DNA from: DATAOG01 sp963782885
GTDB lineage: Bacteria > Pseudomonadota > Alphaproteobacteria > Geminicoccales > Geminicoccaceae
NCBI GenBank assembly: GCA_963782885.1
Contig: CAWALL010000008.1
Location: 1-64,000, forward strand
Direction: 5' to 3'
Length of the DNA stretch: 64,000 bases
Within the stretch, counting starts at the first letter, position 1. Each line of letters starts with the position of its first letter. Shown piece by piece: positions 34,370-44,357 of this stretch. The position numbers and the translations under genes were made by a program. The notes beneath the pieces are model-generated. The model made no database searches. It had not been told where the DNA came from and was given only the letters and a program-made list of their open reading frames with translations.

Positions 34370-34606
34370 ATGCCCAGCATAACCCGCCTGACGACCAAGC
34401 ATCAGACGACGATCCCCTTGGAGGTGCGCCGAGCGCTCGGCCTCAAGGCTGGCGACCAGGTCGAGTTTCGGGTCGAGGGCAGCGCGGCCACGCTGCGCAA
34501 GGCGGAGCCGCGCCCGTCGGACGATCTGGTCTTTCGACTGCTGCAGACGCACGCGATGCGTGACTGGGATACGCCGGAGGACGACGAGGCTTTTCGTGAG
34601 CTTTAA
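34370..34606 (+). CDS. AbrB/MazE-like antitoxin (SpoVT-AbrB domain)
   Basis: The 78-residue protein begins MPSITRLTTKHQTTIPLEVR and continues LGLKAGDQVEFRV, the swapped-hairpin DNA-binding fold of AbrB-type antitoxins. The acidic C-terminus (DWDTPEDDEAFREL) would wrap the toxin. The last 11 bases overlap the toxin gene, giving translational coupling. Confidence 0.88.
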   Translation: MPSITRLTTKHQTTIPLEVRRALGLKAGDQVEFRVEGSAATLRKAEPRPSDDLVFRLLQTHAMRDWDTPEDDEAFREL

Positions 34607-34940
34607 GCGCTGGGAGGTCATCTCGGTGCCCTTTCCCTTCGTCGAGGGCTACGGTACCAAGCGCCGCCCGGCCCTAGTCGTCTCGACCGACGCCTTCCAC
34701 CGCGCCCACCGCGCCTGCTTCGGCGCGATGATCACGACGGCGCGTTATCTGAGGGATCTGCGCCCGGACGACATCGAGATCCGGGATCTTGCCGCGGCCG
34801 GGCTACCGCGGCCCTGCGTGATTCGCGTGGCGCGGCTGGCCACACTCGAATGGGGCGATCACGTCAGGCGCGTCGGCATTCTCCCCCGGAGCGAACGGCC
34901 GGCCGTCGAAGGCCTGCTCATGCAATGGCTCGGCGCCTGA
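34596..34940 (+). CDS. MazF/PemK-like toxin
   Basis: GTG 34596 lies inside the antitoxin gene, and the frame encodes 114 residues starting VSFKRWEVISVPFPFVEGYG. The sequence KRRPALVVSTDAFH is the MazF/PemK RNA-binding start, and GAMITTARY supplies the catalytic Thr region. These toxins cleave mRNA at short motifs. The gene is complete and pairs with the preceding antitoxin. Confidence 0.82.
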   Translation: MSFKRWEVISVPFPFVEGYGTKRRPALVVSTDAFHRAHRACFGAMITTARYLRDLRPDDIEIRDLAAAGLPRPCVIRVARLATLEWGDHVRRVGILPRSERPAVEGLLMQWLGA

Positions 34941-34952
34941 TTCGGCGACGGG

Positions 34953-36279
34953 CTATTCAGCCAGGATCTGCTTGATGCGGGCGATCGCCTCGTCGACCGC
35001 CTGCTCGGGGCTGATGCCGTCGGCGGCGACGCGGTGGATCGCCTTGGCCCAGACGCCTTCCTTCTCGACCAGGTCGTGCCGCCAGTTGCCCGAGACCGCA
35101 GCGTAGCTCTGAAGCGTTGGCCGCGATGCGATCTGCATCACCGCGGCCATCAGGTGCGGATCGCGCGGGTCGAGCCAGAACGGCTGGTCGAGCAGCTTCG
35201 AGATCGACGGCAGAATGCGCTGACCGGAGAAGTTGAGGTAGTGGGCGAGCCAGCCTTCGCCCACGAGAAAGCGCACGAGCTCCTCGGCCGGGGCGACATG
35301 GGGGCCCTTGAAGACAACGGCGACGAACGCCTCGCCATAGATCGGAAAGGCTTTGCCCGTGGGGCCAAGCGGCCATTCGGTCGTGGCGACGTTCTCATAG
35401 TAGTCTTCAGGTCGGTCGTCCTTGAGCGCGTTGACCGCTGAAAGCGTCTCGTTGGGCGTCATCACGACCGCCTGGGCAAGGAACTGCTCGTTATTGTCGC
35501 GATGGTCGTTCCATGCCACCGACGCCGGTGGCGTGCAACCCTTTCGGTAAATCGAGGTGTAGCTGTCGAGCGCCTCGACCAACCGGCGCCGGATCTCCGG
35601 GTCGTCGATTGTCAGTCGGCCGCCTGGAGTGACGTAGTCCGCCTCGTACGCAGACTTGAACTGGTCGAAGGGGACCCAGGCCGGAGGGGGCGACATCACC
35701 AGGCCAATGCCCCAGATGTCCTCGCGGCCGGTCGCCCGACGGACGGCCGGCTGAACCCGGTCGCACCAGAAGCTCCAGAACGCGTCCCAATCGCGAGGGA
35801 TGTCGGCGAGCGTGAACCCCGCGCGCTCCAACAGGCTTCTCCAGACATGGATGTGCGTAGTCGAGCGGCCCATGGGCAGGCCGTAGAGTCCCGTTTTTCC
35901 GGTGCGGCCGTCGAGCAATCGCCCCGGGATCGAACATGCTGGCGAAGGCGCCGATGGCATCCGTGAGGTCGACCAGCTGGTCCTCGAAAGCCCATCTGGC
36001 GAAATGGAGCGACAGGTCCAGGCCGAAGGCGAAGTCAGGCGGCTGCCCGTCCTGATACGCCGCCTCGGCCTTGGCTGGAAGCTCCTCCAGCGGATAGAAG
36101 ACGAGCTCGACCGTCTTGCCGGTTTCCTGCTCGAAGGCCGCGACGATCTCGCGGGCGGCCGCCTCCTCCTGCGGGTAGTAGCCCTTGTCCCAGTACACGA
36201 CGAGATCGGCGGCGCGGGCGCCGGGCGGCGCCAGGATCAGGGCCGCGGCGAGGACGACGGCGCGGCTGCGCATCATCAT
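34953..36279 (-). pseudogene. Extracellular solute-binding protein with a one-base frameshift
   Basis: From ATG 36279 there is a signal peptide (MMMRSRAVVLAAALILAPPGARA) and the start of an ABC sugar-type binding protein (DLVVYWDKGYYPQEEAAARE) up to FASMFDPG. The remainder (RLLDGRTGKTGLYGLPMG, then IHVWRSLLERAGF) is in another frame and runs to the stop at 34953. The shift maps to the C-run at 35922-35925, where one base too many is present. Without it the protein would be about 441 residues. No transporter partner is adjacent. Confidence 0.82.
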
Positions 36280-36414
36280 TCCTCCTGGAAATCACGATCG
36301 CCGAAGGATAATCCGGTCTCGCCATACCGCCAATCCGCGGGATCGCTTTCGCTGGCGCGCGTCACCCCGGGATCGTAGGATGACGATCGCACCGACCTTG
36401 GGGGGAGGAGGGTA

Positions 36415-37731
36415 ATGACCGCGCTGGCTGTGCGCAACATGAGCCTCGAGGACGCGCTCAAAGACGCCGAGGCGCGCTATGCTGCGGCCAATCCCAGGAG
36501 CCGGGCGCGCCATGTCGAGGCCGCCCGGAACCTGCCCGGCGGCAATACCCGGAGCATCCTGTTTTACCCGCCGTTTCCGGTGACGATCACGCGTGGCGAA
36601 GGCGCGCGGCTGTTCGATCTCGACGGCCACGAATATCTCGATTTCCTCGGCGAATACACGGCCGGGCTGTACGGCCATTCCGACCCGGTGATCCATGCGG
36701 CGGTCAGGCAGGCGCTGGCCGACGGCATCCTGCTCGGGGCGCCCAACCGCTACGAGGCCGAACTCGCGCGGCTGATGTGCGCGCGCTTCCCGTCGTGCGA
36801 ACTGGTCCGGTTCTGCAACTCCGGCACCGAGGCCAACCTGAACGCGCTCTCGGGCGCGCGCGCCGCGACCGGCCGCAGCCACATCCTGCTGTTCGAGGGC
36901 GCCTATCACGGCGGCATGCTGTCGTTCGCCCATGGGCCGTCGTCGATGAGCATCCCGTTCCCCTACGTGTTCGCGCGCTACAACGATCTCGAAGGCACAC
37001 GGGCCCTGATCGAGCGGCACGCGGATGAGCTCGCCGCGATCATCATCGAGCCGATGATGGGGGCGGGCGGCTGCATCCCGGCCGAGCCCGGGTTCCTCGC
37101 CGGCCTGCGGGAGGCGGCGACCCGCCACGGCATCATCCTGATCTTCGATGAGGTCATGACCTCGCGCCTGTCGCCGGGCGGGCTCCAGGCCAAGCTCGGG
37201 ATCGTCCCCGACCTGACCACGTTCGGAAAGTATCTGGGCGGCGGCATGAGCTTCGGCGCGTTCGGCGGCCGCGGCTCGATCATGCAGCGCTTCGATCCGA
37301 GCCGGCCGGATGCCTTGCCGCACTCCGGCACCTACAACAACAACGTGCTGACGATGGCCGCGGGCGTTGCCGGCCTCTCCAGGGTCTTCACGCCGGCGGC
37401 GGCGACCGCGCTGACCGAAAAGGGCGAGCAATTCAAGGCCCGGCTGAATGCCATCGGCCAGCGCCATGACGCGCCGGTCCGGGTGACGGGCGTCGGCTCG
37501 ATCCTCTGCATGCACTTCCAGCGTGAGCCGATCCGCCAGCCGGACGACACGCTGCACACCCCGGCCGCCGCCCGGGCGCTGTTCCATCTCGAGATGCTGG
37601 CGCGCGGCTTCTATGTCGCGAGGCGCGGCTTCATCGCCCTGTCGCTGCCGCTGACCGAGCGCGACTGCGACGCTTTCGCGTCCGCTTTCGAGGACTTTCT
37701 CGGCGCCTGCGGGCCGGCGCTGGCCGGCTAG
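36415..37731 (+). CDS. Class III aminotransferase (glutamate-1-semialdehyde aminomutase-like)
   Basis: The 438-residue protein has LPGGNTRSILFYPPFP, FCNSGTEANLNALSGARAAT, IFDEVMTSRLSPGG and the PLP lysine in TTFGKYLGGGMSFGAFGG, the pattern of HemL-like class III enzymes. It lacks a context for heme synthesis and is more likely an omega-amino acid or amine transaminase. It starts 135 bases after and divergent from the frameshifted binding protein, which suggests a linked uptake and degradation function. Confidence 0.85.
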   Translation: MTALAVRNMSLEDALKDAEARYAAANPRSRARHVEAARNLPGGNTRSILFYPPFPVTITRGEGARLFDLDGHEYLDFLGEYTAGLYGHSDPVIHAAVRQALADGILLGAPNRYEAELARLMCARFPSCELVRFCNSGTEANLNALSGARAATGRSHILLFEGAYHGGMLSFAHGPSSMSIPFPYVFARYNDLEGTRALIERHADELAAIIIEPMMGAGGCIPAEPGFLAGLREAATRHGIILIFDEVMTSRLSPGGLQAKLGIVPDLTTFGKYLGGGMSFGAFGGRGSIMQRFDPSRPDALPHSGTYNNNVLTMAAGVAGLSRVFTPAAATALTEKGEQFKARLNAIGQRHDAPVRVTGVGSILCMHFQREPIRQPDDTLHTPAAARALFHLEMLARGFYVARRGFIALSLPLTERDCDAFASAFEDFLGACGPALAG

Positions 37732-37737
37732 CGCCGA

Positions 37738-38340
37738 TCACTCCGATGGCTTGGCGCTCTTGGCGTCGGCGATCTGGTCCTTGAGCGCGGCCAGCTTCTC
37801 CTCGGCCACGATCAAGGGCGCATGGCCGTCAGGGATCGCGCCCCGATAGCGTTGCTCGAGCCCGGCCATCTGGCGCTCGGCCCTGGCGAGGTAGTTCTCG
37901 GCCTCGGCGGTATGGTCGAGCAGGAGCGCGCTCTCGGCCTGCTTCTGCAGCGCATCGACCTCCTTCAAGCCGGCCGTGAAGCCCGCGGGCGGGGTCGGGA
38001 CCGCCGCGCCGCCGGCGCCGTTCGCGGCCGAGTTGGCGGCCGCCGCGACCCCGGCCTGGAGCTCGGCGAACTTGCGCTTGAGCGCCGGCAGCGCCGGATG
38101 ATCGGGCGCCTCCTTCTCGAGCAGCTCGAGCCGCCGGCCCTCGGCCTCGAGGTCCTGGGAAGCCTGATAGGGCCGCAGGTCGAGCCGGAACTCGATCCCG
38201 GCCAAGCTCTGCTGGATCATCGAGGCGAGCTCGTCGGCGCCCTGGCCGAGCGCGCTCGCCGGCCAAAGCGCCGCCGCCGCGACCACCCAGAAGCGCCAGC
38301 GCGCGCGCCTCCGGCCCGATCGATCAGAGGGCAATGTCAT
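37738..38340 (-). CDS. Periplasmic coiled-coil protein, 200 aa
   Basis: ATG 38340 opens a basic N-terminus and hydrophobic core (WRFWVVAAAALWPASALG) that should be a signal peptide. The rest is helical and charged, with heptad-like stretches (EAEGRRLELLEKEAPDHPAL, LARAERQMAGLEQRY) separated by an Ala/Pro/Gly linker (AANGAGGAAVPTPPAG). No family is recognised. It converges on the aminotransferase with six bases between stops. Confidence 0.6.
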   Translation of the reverse strand: MTLPSDRSGRRRARWRFWVVAAAALWPASALGQGADELASMIQQSLAGIEFRLDLRPYQASQDLEAEGRRLELLEKEAPDHPALPALKRKFAELQAGVAAAANSAANGAGGAAVPTPPAGFTAGLKEVDALQKQAESALLLDHTAEAENYLARAERQMAGLEQRYRGAIPDGHAPLIVAEEKLAALKDQIADAKSAKPSE

Positions 38341-38518
38341 CTCCCGTGTTGCCCGTGCGTTTTCGCTATCAGAACGGCCGGCGCCGCCGACAAATTCCAC
38401 GCGCGGCCCGAAATCGGAGCGGGCCTTCGCCCTCGGACATGACAACCCCCGGCGGGGACGTCAGGCAACCAGAGCCGGGTGCGGCGGCCGGCGCGGACCA
38501 GAGAAGCGGAGGAACGGT

Positions 38519-39309
38519 ATGCTCGATGACCTGAAAGGCAAGGCGGTGCTGGTGACCGGCGCCAGCAGCGGGATCGGCGCCGCGGTCGCCAAGGCCTTCG
38601 GCCGCTGCGCCGCGCGCGTCGGGGTCCACTACAACCGGAGCCGGGACCAGGCCGAGGCGGTCGCCGACGCGGTCCGCGCCGCCGGCGGCGACGCGATCGT
38701 GCTCCAGGGCGACCTCACCAGGCAGGCGGAGATCCGACGGGTGATCGAGGGCGTCGCGCAGGCGTTCGACCGTCTCGACGTCCTGGTCAACAACGCCGGC
38801 GACCTGATCGGACGGGTCGCCTTCGACGAGGCGGATGATGCGTTCATCGATCAGGTGATCGCGCTCAACGCGCGCTCGGTGGTCACGACGTGCCAGCTCG
38901 CGATCCGGCAGATGAAGCGCCAGGGCCGGGGCACGATCATCAACACCACCTCGCTGGCGGCGCGCCAGGCGGGCGGGCCCGGCAGCGCGATCTACGGCTC
39001 GTCCAAAGCATTCGTGCAGGGCCTGACCCGCTATCTCGCGAGGGACTACGCAGGGGACGGCGTCCGGGTCAACGCCGTGGCGCCGGGGTTCGTGCTGACC
39101 CCCTTGCAGGACCGCACCACGACGCCGGAGCAGCGCGAGCGGATGGCGCGCGGCATCCCGCTCGGCCGCGCCGGCCAGCCCGAGGATCTAGTCGGCGCCT
39201 ATCTCTTCCTGGCCTCGGACGCCATGAGCGACTCCTGGCCTCGGACGCCATGAGCGGCTGGATCACCGGCGCCACGATCGACGTCAACGGCGGCGCGTTC
39301 TTCGGCTGA
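38519..39309 (+). pseudogene. SDR-family oxidoreductase disrupted by a 26-bp tandem duplication
   Basis: The frame from ATG 38519 has TGASSGIG for NAD(P) binding, NNAGDLIG, the catalytic Ser in INTTSLAAR and YGSSK. It runs to YLFLASDAMS, then ends prematurely as DSWPRTP at 39253. The normal ending, SGWITGATIDVNGGAFFG, is in another frame to 39309. The cause is a tandem duplication of 26 bp (39207-39258). Loss of one copy would restore a 254-residue enzyme. The truncated product lacks only the last strand, so partial function cannot be excluded. Confidence 0.85.
39207..39258. repeat. 26-bp tandem duplication at the 3' end of the SDR gene
   Basis: Copies 39207-39232 and 39233-39258 begin TCCTGGCCTCGGACGCC and differ only at the next-to-last base (GAC versus GGC). 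The length is not a multiple of three. Confidence 0.93.
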
Positions 39310-39315
39310 ACGGCT

Positions 39316-39347
39316 GCCAGAGGGCCGCAAAGCCAGAGGGCCGCAAA
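39316..39347. repeat. Perfect 16-bp tandem duplication downstream of the SDR gene
   Basis: GCCAGAGGGCCGCAAA occurs at 39316-39331 and again at 39332-39347, directly followed by an A-run. It is intergenic and lies only 57 bases beyond the 26-bp duplication. Confidence 0.93.
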
Positions 39348-39565
39348 AAAAGCGCCCTGGCCGGAGCCGGGGCGAAAAGGTCGCTGGGAGGGGATCAGGG
39401 AGGCAGGTGGCCGGGCGACGGGTGACTCCAGGGAAGGCGCGCCGACCGCCTGATCCAGAGCTTCGGGATAGGATCGAGCCCGGCGGAACGGGGGTCGTCA
39501 TCTTTACGGGCGGCCGGCCGGCCGCTATCTCAGCACCAGGGCTGATCCGGGGAGGACGCGTCGCG

Positions 39566-39976
<411 letters not shown>

Positions 39977-39981
39977 GCCGG

Positions 39982-40638
39982 ATGGCTGAGTTCACGCTGG
40001 TCCTCGGCAACAGGAACTACTCCTCCTGGTCGCTGCGCGGCTTCCTCGCGGCGCGGCTTGCCGGCATCGAATTCGAGGAGCACTTGGTGCGGCTCTCCGA
40101 GCCCGGCACGCGCGCAGCGCTGCTGAGCCACTCGCCGGCAGCCAAGGTCCCGGTCCTGAAGCACGGGCAGCGGGTGGTCTGGGATTCGCTGGCGATCGTC
40201 GAATACCTGGCCGAGCAGCGCCCGCGGGCGGGCCTCTGGCCGGCCGACCCCGACGCCCGGGCGCTCGCCCGCTCGATCGCGGCCGAGATGCATTCGGGCT
40301 TCGCGGCCCTTCGCCAGCACATGCCGATGAACCTGCGCAAGCACCTGCCGGGCAAGGGCCGGGGGCCGGCGGTCGAAGCCGACATCGCCCGAATCGGCCA
40401 GATCTGGCAGGACTGCCGTCAGCGCTTCGGCGCCGGCGGCCGGTTCCTGTTCGGCGGGCCGTCGGCCGCCGATGCGATGTACGCCCCAGTCGCGACCCGC
40501 TTTCGCACCTATGGCGTCGCCCTCGATCCGGTCGCGCAGGACTACGTCGAGGCCGTGCTCGCCTGGCCGCCATTCCTGGAGTGGCAGGCGGCGGCGCTCG
40601 AGGAGCCCTGGATCCTGCAGGAGGACGAGGTCGAGTGA
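39982..40638 (+). CDS. Glutathione S-transferase
   Basis: The 218-residue protein has a thioredoxin-like N-terminal domain with LGNRNYSSWSLRGFLAARLA (Ser likely catalytic), the cis-Pro in AKVPVLK and WDSLAIVEYLAEQRP, then an all-helical C-terminal domain. Its sequence is of the YfcF/Zeta-like type. It is co-transcribed with msrB and followed by a clear terminator. Confidence 0.88.
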   Translation: MAEFTLVLGNRNYSSWSLRGFLAARLAGIEFEEHLVRLSEPGTRAALLSHSPAAKVPVLKHGQRVVWDSLAIVEYLAEQRPRAGLWPADPDARALARSIAAEMHSGFAALRQHMPMNLRKHLPGKGRGPAVEADIARIGQIWQDCRQRFGAGGRFLFGGPSAADAMYAPVATRFRTYGVALDPVAQDYVEAVLAWPPFLEWQAAALEEPWILQEDEVE

Positions 40639-40741
40639 GACGCCGCGCGCACCTCGTTAGCGTTAACGTTGTCTTCATCAGCAACCGCTAGGACGAACGC
40701 GGCCACGATTTTTCGTGACTGAGGCGTTCCTCCCTACTTGG

Positions 40742-40786
40742 CGGCGCTCCCGTTTCAAATGAGGCGGGGCGCCGCATTTTCTTTTC
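40742..40786 (+). terminator. Rho-independent terminator after msrB-gst
   Basis: GCGGCGCTCCCG (40742-40753) pairs with CGGGGCGCCGC (40766-40776) with one bulge or mismatch, followed by ATTTTCTTTT. Stem, loop and U-tract all fit. Confidence 0.85.
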
Positions 40787-40805
40787 TGGACGCTTAGAGA
40801 CGAGC

Positions 40806-40933
40806 GGCCGGCGCGCGGTCTTGGAAAGACGCGCCATCGGGTCCACCTTGGCGATCGAACCCAGACGCGAAACCTCGCCGACTCGACGAGCGCTCGACCG
40901 TCGCCTCTCGATCGCGCAGAATGATGGATGGAC
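40806..40933 (+). repeat. Left end of the dusA-inserted element (diverged copy of the dusA 5' region)
   Basis: This stretch aligns with 43210-43342 at roughly 80 % identity including small gaps. The best-conserved core is 40891-40917 versus 43300-43326, identical in 26 of 27 bases. It includes a copy of the dusA upstream sequence and of the codons around LSIAPMMDW, but has no dusA frame. It is the outer attachment site left when an element integrated at the start of dusA. Confidence 0.85.
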
Positions 40934-41267
40934 GCAAGAGCCTCGGATTTACTGGACTTCCAGAGTGTTCGTCACATCATAGTCACAAGGGCCTCTACAA
41001 TACGTCTGCCTGGAGCAGACTTCGGGCTGCCAGCTGGCCGCCGAGCCCCTGTGCAAGTTCTGCTTGGCCGAGGGCCGGGTCACTGAGGCGACGATCGCGG
41101 ACCATGTGGTTCCCCGTCGTGGTGACCCTGAGCTGTTCTGGCATGGCGAGCTGCAATCGCTCTACGCCAGCTGCCACAGCCTGAGGAAGCAGAGCCAGGA
41201 GAAGGGTGGCACCAAGCACTTGGCTGGGTGCGGGTCGGATGGGGAGCCCTTGTTCTTCACGTGGTGA
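40921..41267 (+). pseudogene. Phage-type HNH endonuclease, frameshifted
   Basis: One frame gives KGLYNTSAWSRLRA, a typical start of short phage HNH proteins. The frame one base earlier continues AAEPLCKFCLAEGRVTEATI, then DHVVPRRGDPELFWHGELQS and LYASCHSLRKQ, containing the zinc Cys pairs and the HNH DHVVP core. A base is missing near 41030. Such nucleases normally sit beside terminase genes in phages and assist packaging, which fits the terminase fragment 1.7 kb away. The first ATG lies inside the left attachment copy. Confidence 0.72.
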
Positions 41268-41313
41268 CCACCTATACCTCTGGTTGGGCTTAGGCTTGAG
41301 AGAGGAACGTGAG

Positions 41314-42177
41314 GTGTCCCAAGAGGATAGCGAGCCGTTCTCACTGCGATATGGGTACCAAGCTCAAAACCCGGAGATCACTATTCGCGAGGACGCGCCG
41401 GAGTGGCTCCGGTTCGAGGTGGCGGATATCGCGTGGAAGCTCGGCCTTAGCCCGGCGCTCATGCGTACGATCGTGTGCCGGATGCTATTGGCTGCGCCAA
41501 AACAGAACAACTGGTCAGACGGGAATATCTGGGACGAGGTGGTCGAGCTGCTGGGCGAGTGCGAATGGTACAGCGTCTATGACATAGCCGAGGCCCTGTA
41601 CGCTGCGCTAGAGCCGCGGCCCGCGACACCATGGCAGCGCAGCAAGCTGCAAAAAGCGGCAGAGTACGAGGAACGGTTAAACAAGCTGTTCCAGCGCGGC
41701 GGCGTTGGTTGGCAGATGCGCTCCGGTAGGATCGTGGTGAGAGGCTCTGAGCCGTTCGAGGCGGTGACCCGGGAGGCGTCGAAGAGGCTTCTAGAGCACG
41801 GCAGGCCGATCGCGGCCCGCGAGATCCATGATGCGTTGGACGACCTGTCTCGCCGGCCGAACCCTAAGGTTTCCGGAGCCATTCAGCACGCGATGGTCGC
41901 GCTGGAGTGCGTGGCCTGCGATGTAGCTGGCGACCCCCGAGCCACGTTGGGCGAGGTGCTGAAAAAGCACGCCGCGGCGATAGGTATCCCCCCGCCCCTG
42001 GATCAAGCGCTGATCAAGCTGTGGGGGTACGCGTCGGAGCACGGTCGCCATCTCCGGGAGGGGCGCGAGCCTGCCTTCCAGGAGGCGGAACTCGTGGTCA
42101 CCGTTGCGGCCGCCGTTAGCCTGTACCTATCTCGGGAGAAGGCACCGGGCCATGCGCTCCCAGGCAGGTGTGCCTAG
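41314..42177 (+). CDS. AbiJ-like abortive infection protein (NTD4 plus C-terminal HEPN-like domain)
   Basis: From GTG 41314, with GAGGAA upstream, the 287-residue protein shows the pattern of AbiJ-NTD4 proteins: REDAPEWLRFEVADIAWKLG, NNWSDGNIWDEV, then GGVGWQMRSGRIVVRG. The C-terminal part has SRRPNPKVSGAIQHAMVALE, CDVAGDPRATLGE, LIKLWGYASEHGRHLREG and EAELVVTVAAAVSLYL, a HEPN-type helical domain with an RxxxxH-like segment (RHLREG region). These proteins act in abortive infection, probably as RNases. The gene is intact, unlike its neighbours in the element. Confidence 0.75.
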   Translation: MSQEDSEPFSLRYGYQAQNPEITIREDAPEWLRFEVADIAWKLGLSPALMRTIVCRMLLAAPKQNNWSDGNIWDEVVELLGECEWYSVYDIAEALYAALEPRPATPWQRSKLQKAAEYEERLNKLFQRGGVGWQMRSGRIVVRGSEPFEAVTREASKRLLEHGRPIAAREIHDALDDLSRRPNPKVSGAIQHAMVALECVACDVAGDPRATLGEVLKKHAAAIGIPPPLDQALIKLWGYASEHGRHLREGREPAFQEAELVVTVAAAVSLYLSREKAPGHALPGRCA

Positions 42178-42304
42178 CGCCCACCTCTAGGCCCGCCACG
42201 ACATCGCGGTGATGGTGCCCCGCCCGGGTGGAAGGCCCGGCCATCTACATAAGGACCAGCGGGACAGAAAAAATCTAGGTTCACCCGGGCTAGGCTCTGG
42301 GCCA

Positions 42305-42793
42305 CTATCCCTTGATCGTGATCTCGACCGAGCGGACGTTGACGCCGAAGTAGGCAGCCACAATCGATAGAATGTCCTGGGGCTGCTGTCGCAGTTGCTT
42401 CACTTGCTCTGATGTGAGGACGTTAAGCTCACCTGGCTGGACAGGTTGGAAGACAAGGTTGGCCAAGTCGATGCCGAGGTCACTTAGCCTGACGTAGCGC
42501 ACCGGATTGTGGCCACCATCCCATACCCTAGGCATATCGATCACGGCATACTCACTGAACCGTATGATCCAGCGGTCACCCTCTGGGGTCAGCTCAGAGA
42601 TCATACCGACCAGGAAGGCGCTGCCATGGCTCGGGTCATGTGGTCGGTTTCGTGTGCAGACCAAATACTTACACCCACGTGCTCGCCGGGGATTGAGCTT
42701 CCAGGAGGCCGAGCCCCCCTCATGAAGGATCGCGTTTGGCCCCTTCCCTGTGAACACGACGATCGTATCCGCATCCCTTGGCATCTTGGTCAT
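42305..42793 (-). CDS. Conserved hypothetical protein of the island, 162 aa
   Basis: The product contains VVFTGKGPNAILHEGGSASW, RARGCKYLVCTRNRPHD, GSAFLVGMISELTPEGDRW and RFSEYAVIDMPRVWDGGHNP. I recognise these as a recurrent uncharacterised family found in several phyla, with a beta-rich, possibly nucleotide- or nucleic-acid-binding (PUA/EVE-like) look; this is only inference. It is transcribed against the AbiJ-like gene with a 127-base gap. Confidence 0.6.
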   Translation of the reverse strand: MTKMPRDADTIVVFTGKGPNAILHEGGSASWKLNPRRARGCKYLVCTRNRPHDPSHGSAFLVGMISELTPEGDRWIIRFSEYAVIDMPRVWDGGHNPVRYVRLSDLGIDLANLVFQPVQPGELNVLTSEQVKQLRQQPQDILSIVAAYFGVNVRSVEITIKG

Positions 42794-43292
42794 CCTTCGC
42801 GTGTGCTAGAACTGGAATGTGGACAAAGTATGAGACTTCGTCAATAAAAGTAGGTGCGGCATTCTGTCACCAGTACCCCACCAGGAGGGGCCGCCCCTCA
42901 GGCGGGGAGGGTTGGGGTCGAATCCTTCAGGCCCGCCCAACGGAGACCGGCGCCCCAGTTTTGCTTGGGGGCACAAAGGAAATCCAGATGGGTGCAAGAG
43001 GCCCGAAGTCCGGCGCCGAGCTGGTAATCCCATCAGTTGCCGATCTGCGCGGTGATGCTCGCCTAGAGCCACCTGAGGACCTGACCGAGGACCAAGCCGC
43101 CGAGTCGCGATCGGTTGTGGGGCCCGTTTGCGCGGCGCTAGTGATAAGCGTAGGTCGTGCCTACGAGAAATCATCAGGGAAGCCGGCCACGGGCGGGCTG
43201 GCCGATTATGGCCGGGGCGCGCACTTGGAAAGAGGCGCGGTCGGCTCCACCTTGGCGATTCGGAACCGACCCGCAACCTCGCCGCCCCGCCA

Positions 43293-44285
<993 letters not shown>

Positions 44286-44357
44286 TGCCCTTCTCTGACC
44301 CAGGCCTGGCCGGTCTTTGGACGGCTGGGCAGCTCCGCGCGCGCGTCAATAAACTAT

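Noticed and set aside
42905..42935. T-arm-like sequence (GGGGTCGAATCC) in the island
   Set aside because: No matching acceptor, D arm or anticodon arm can be folded around it, so it is not a tRNA gene.
42948..42974. GC-rich hairpin with T residues in the loop before the terminase fragment
   Set aside because: The stem is imperfect and not followed by a U-tract, so I do not call a terminator.
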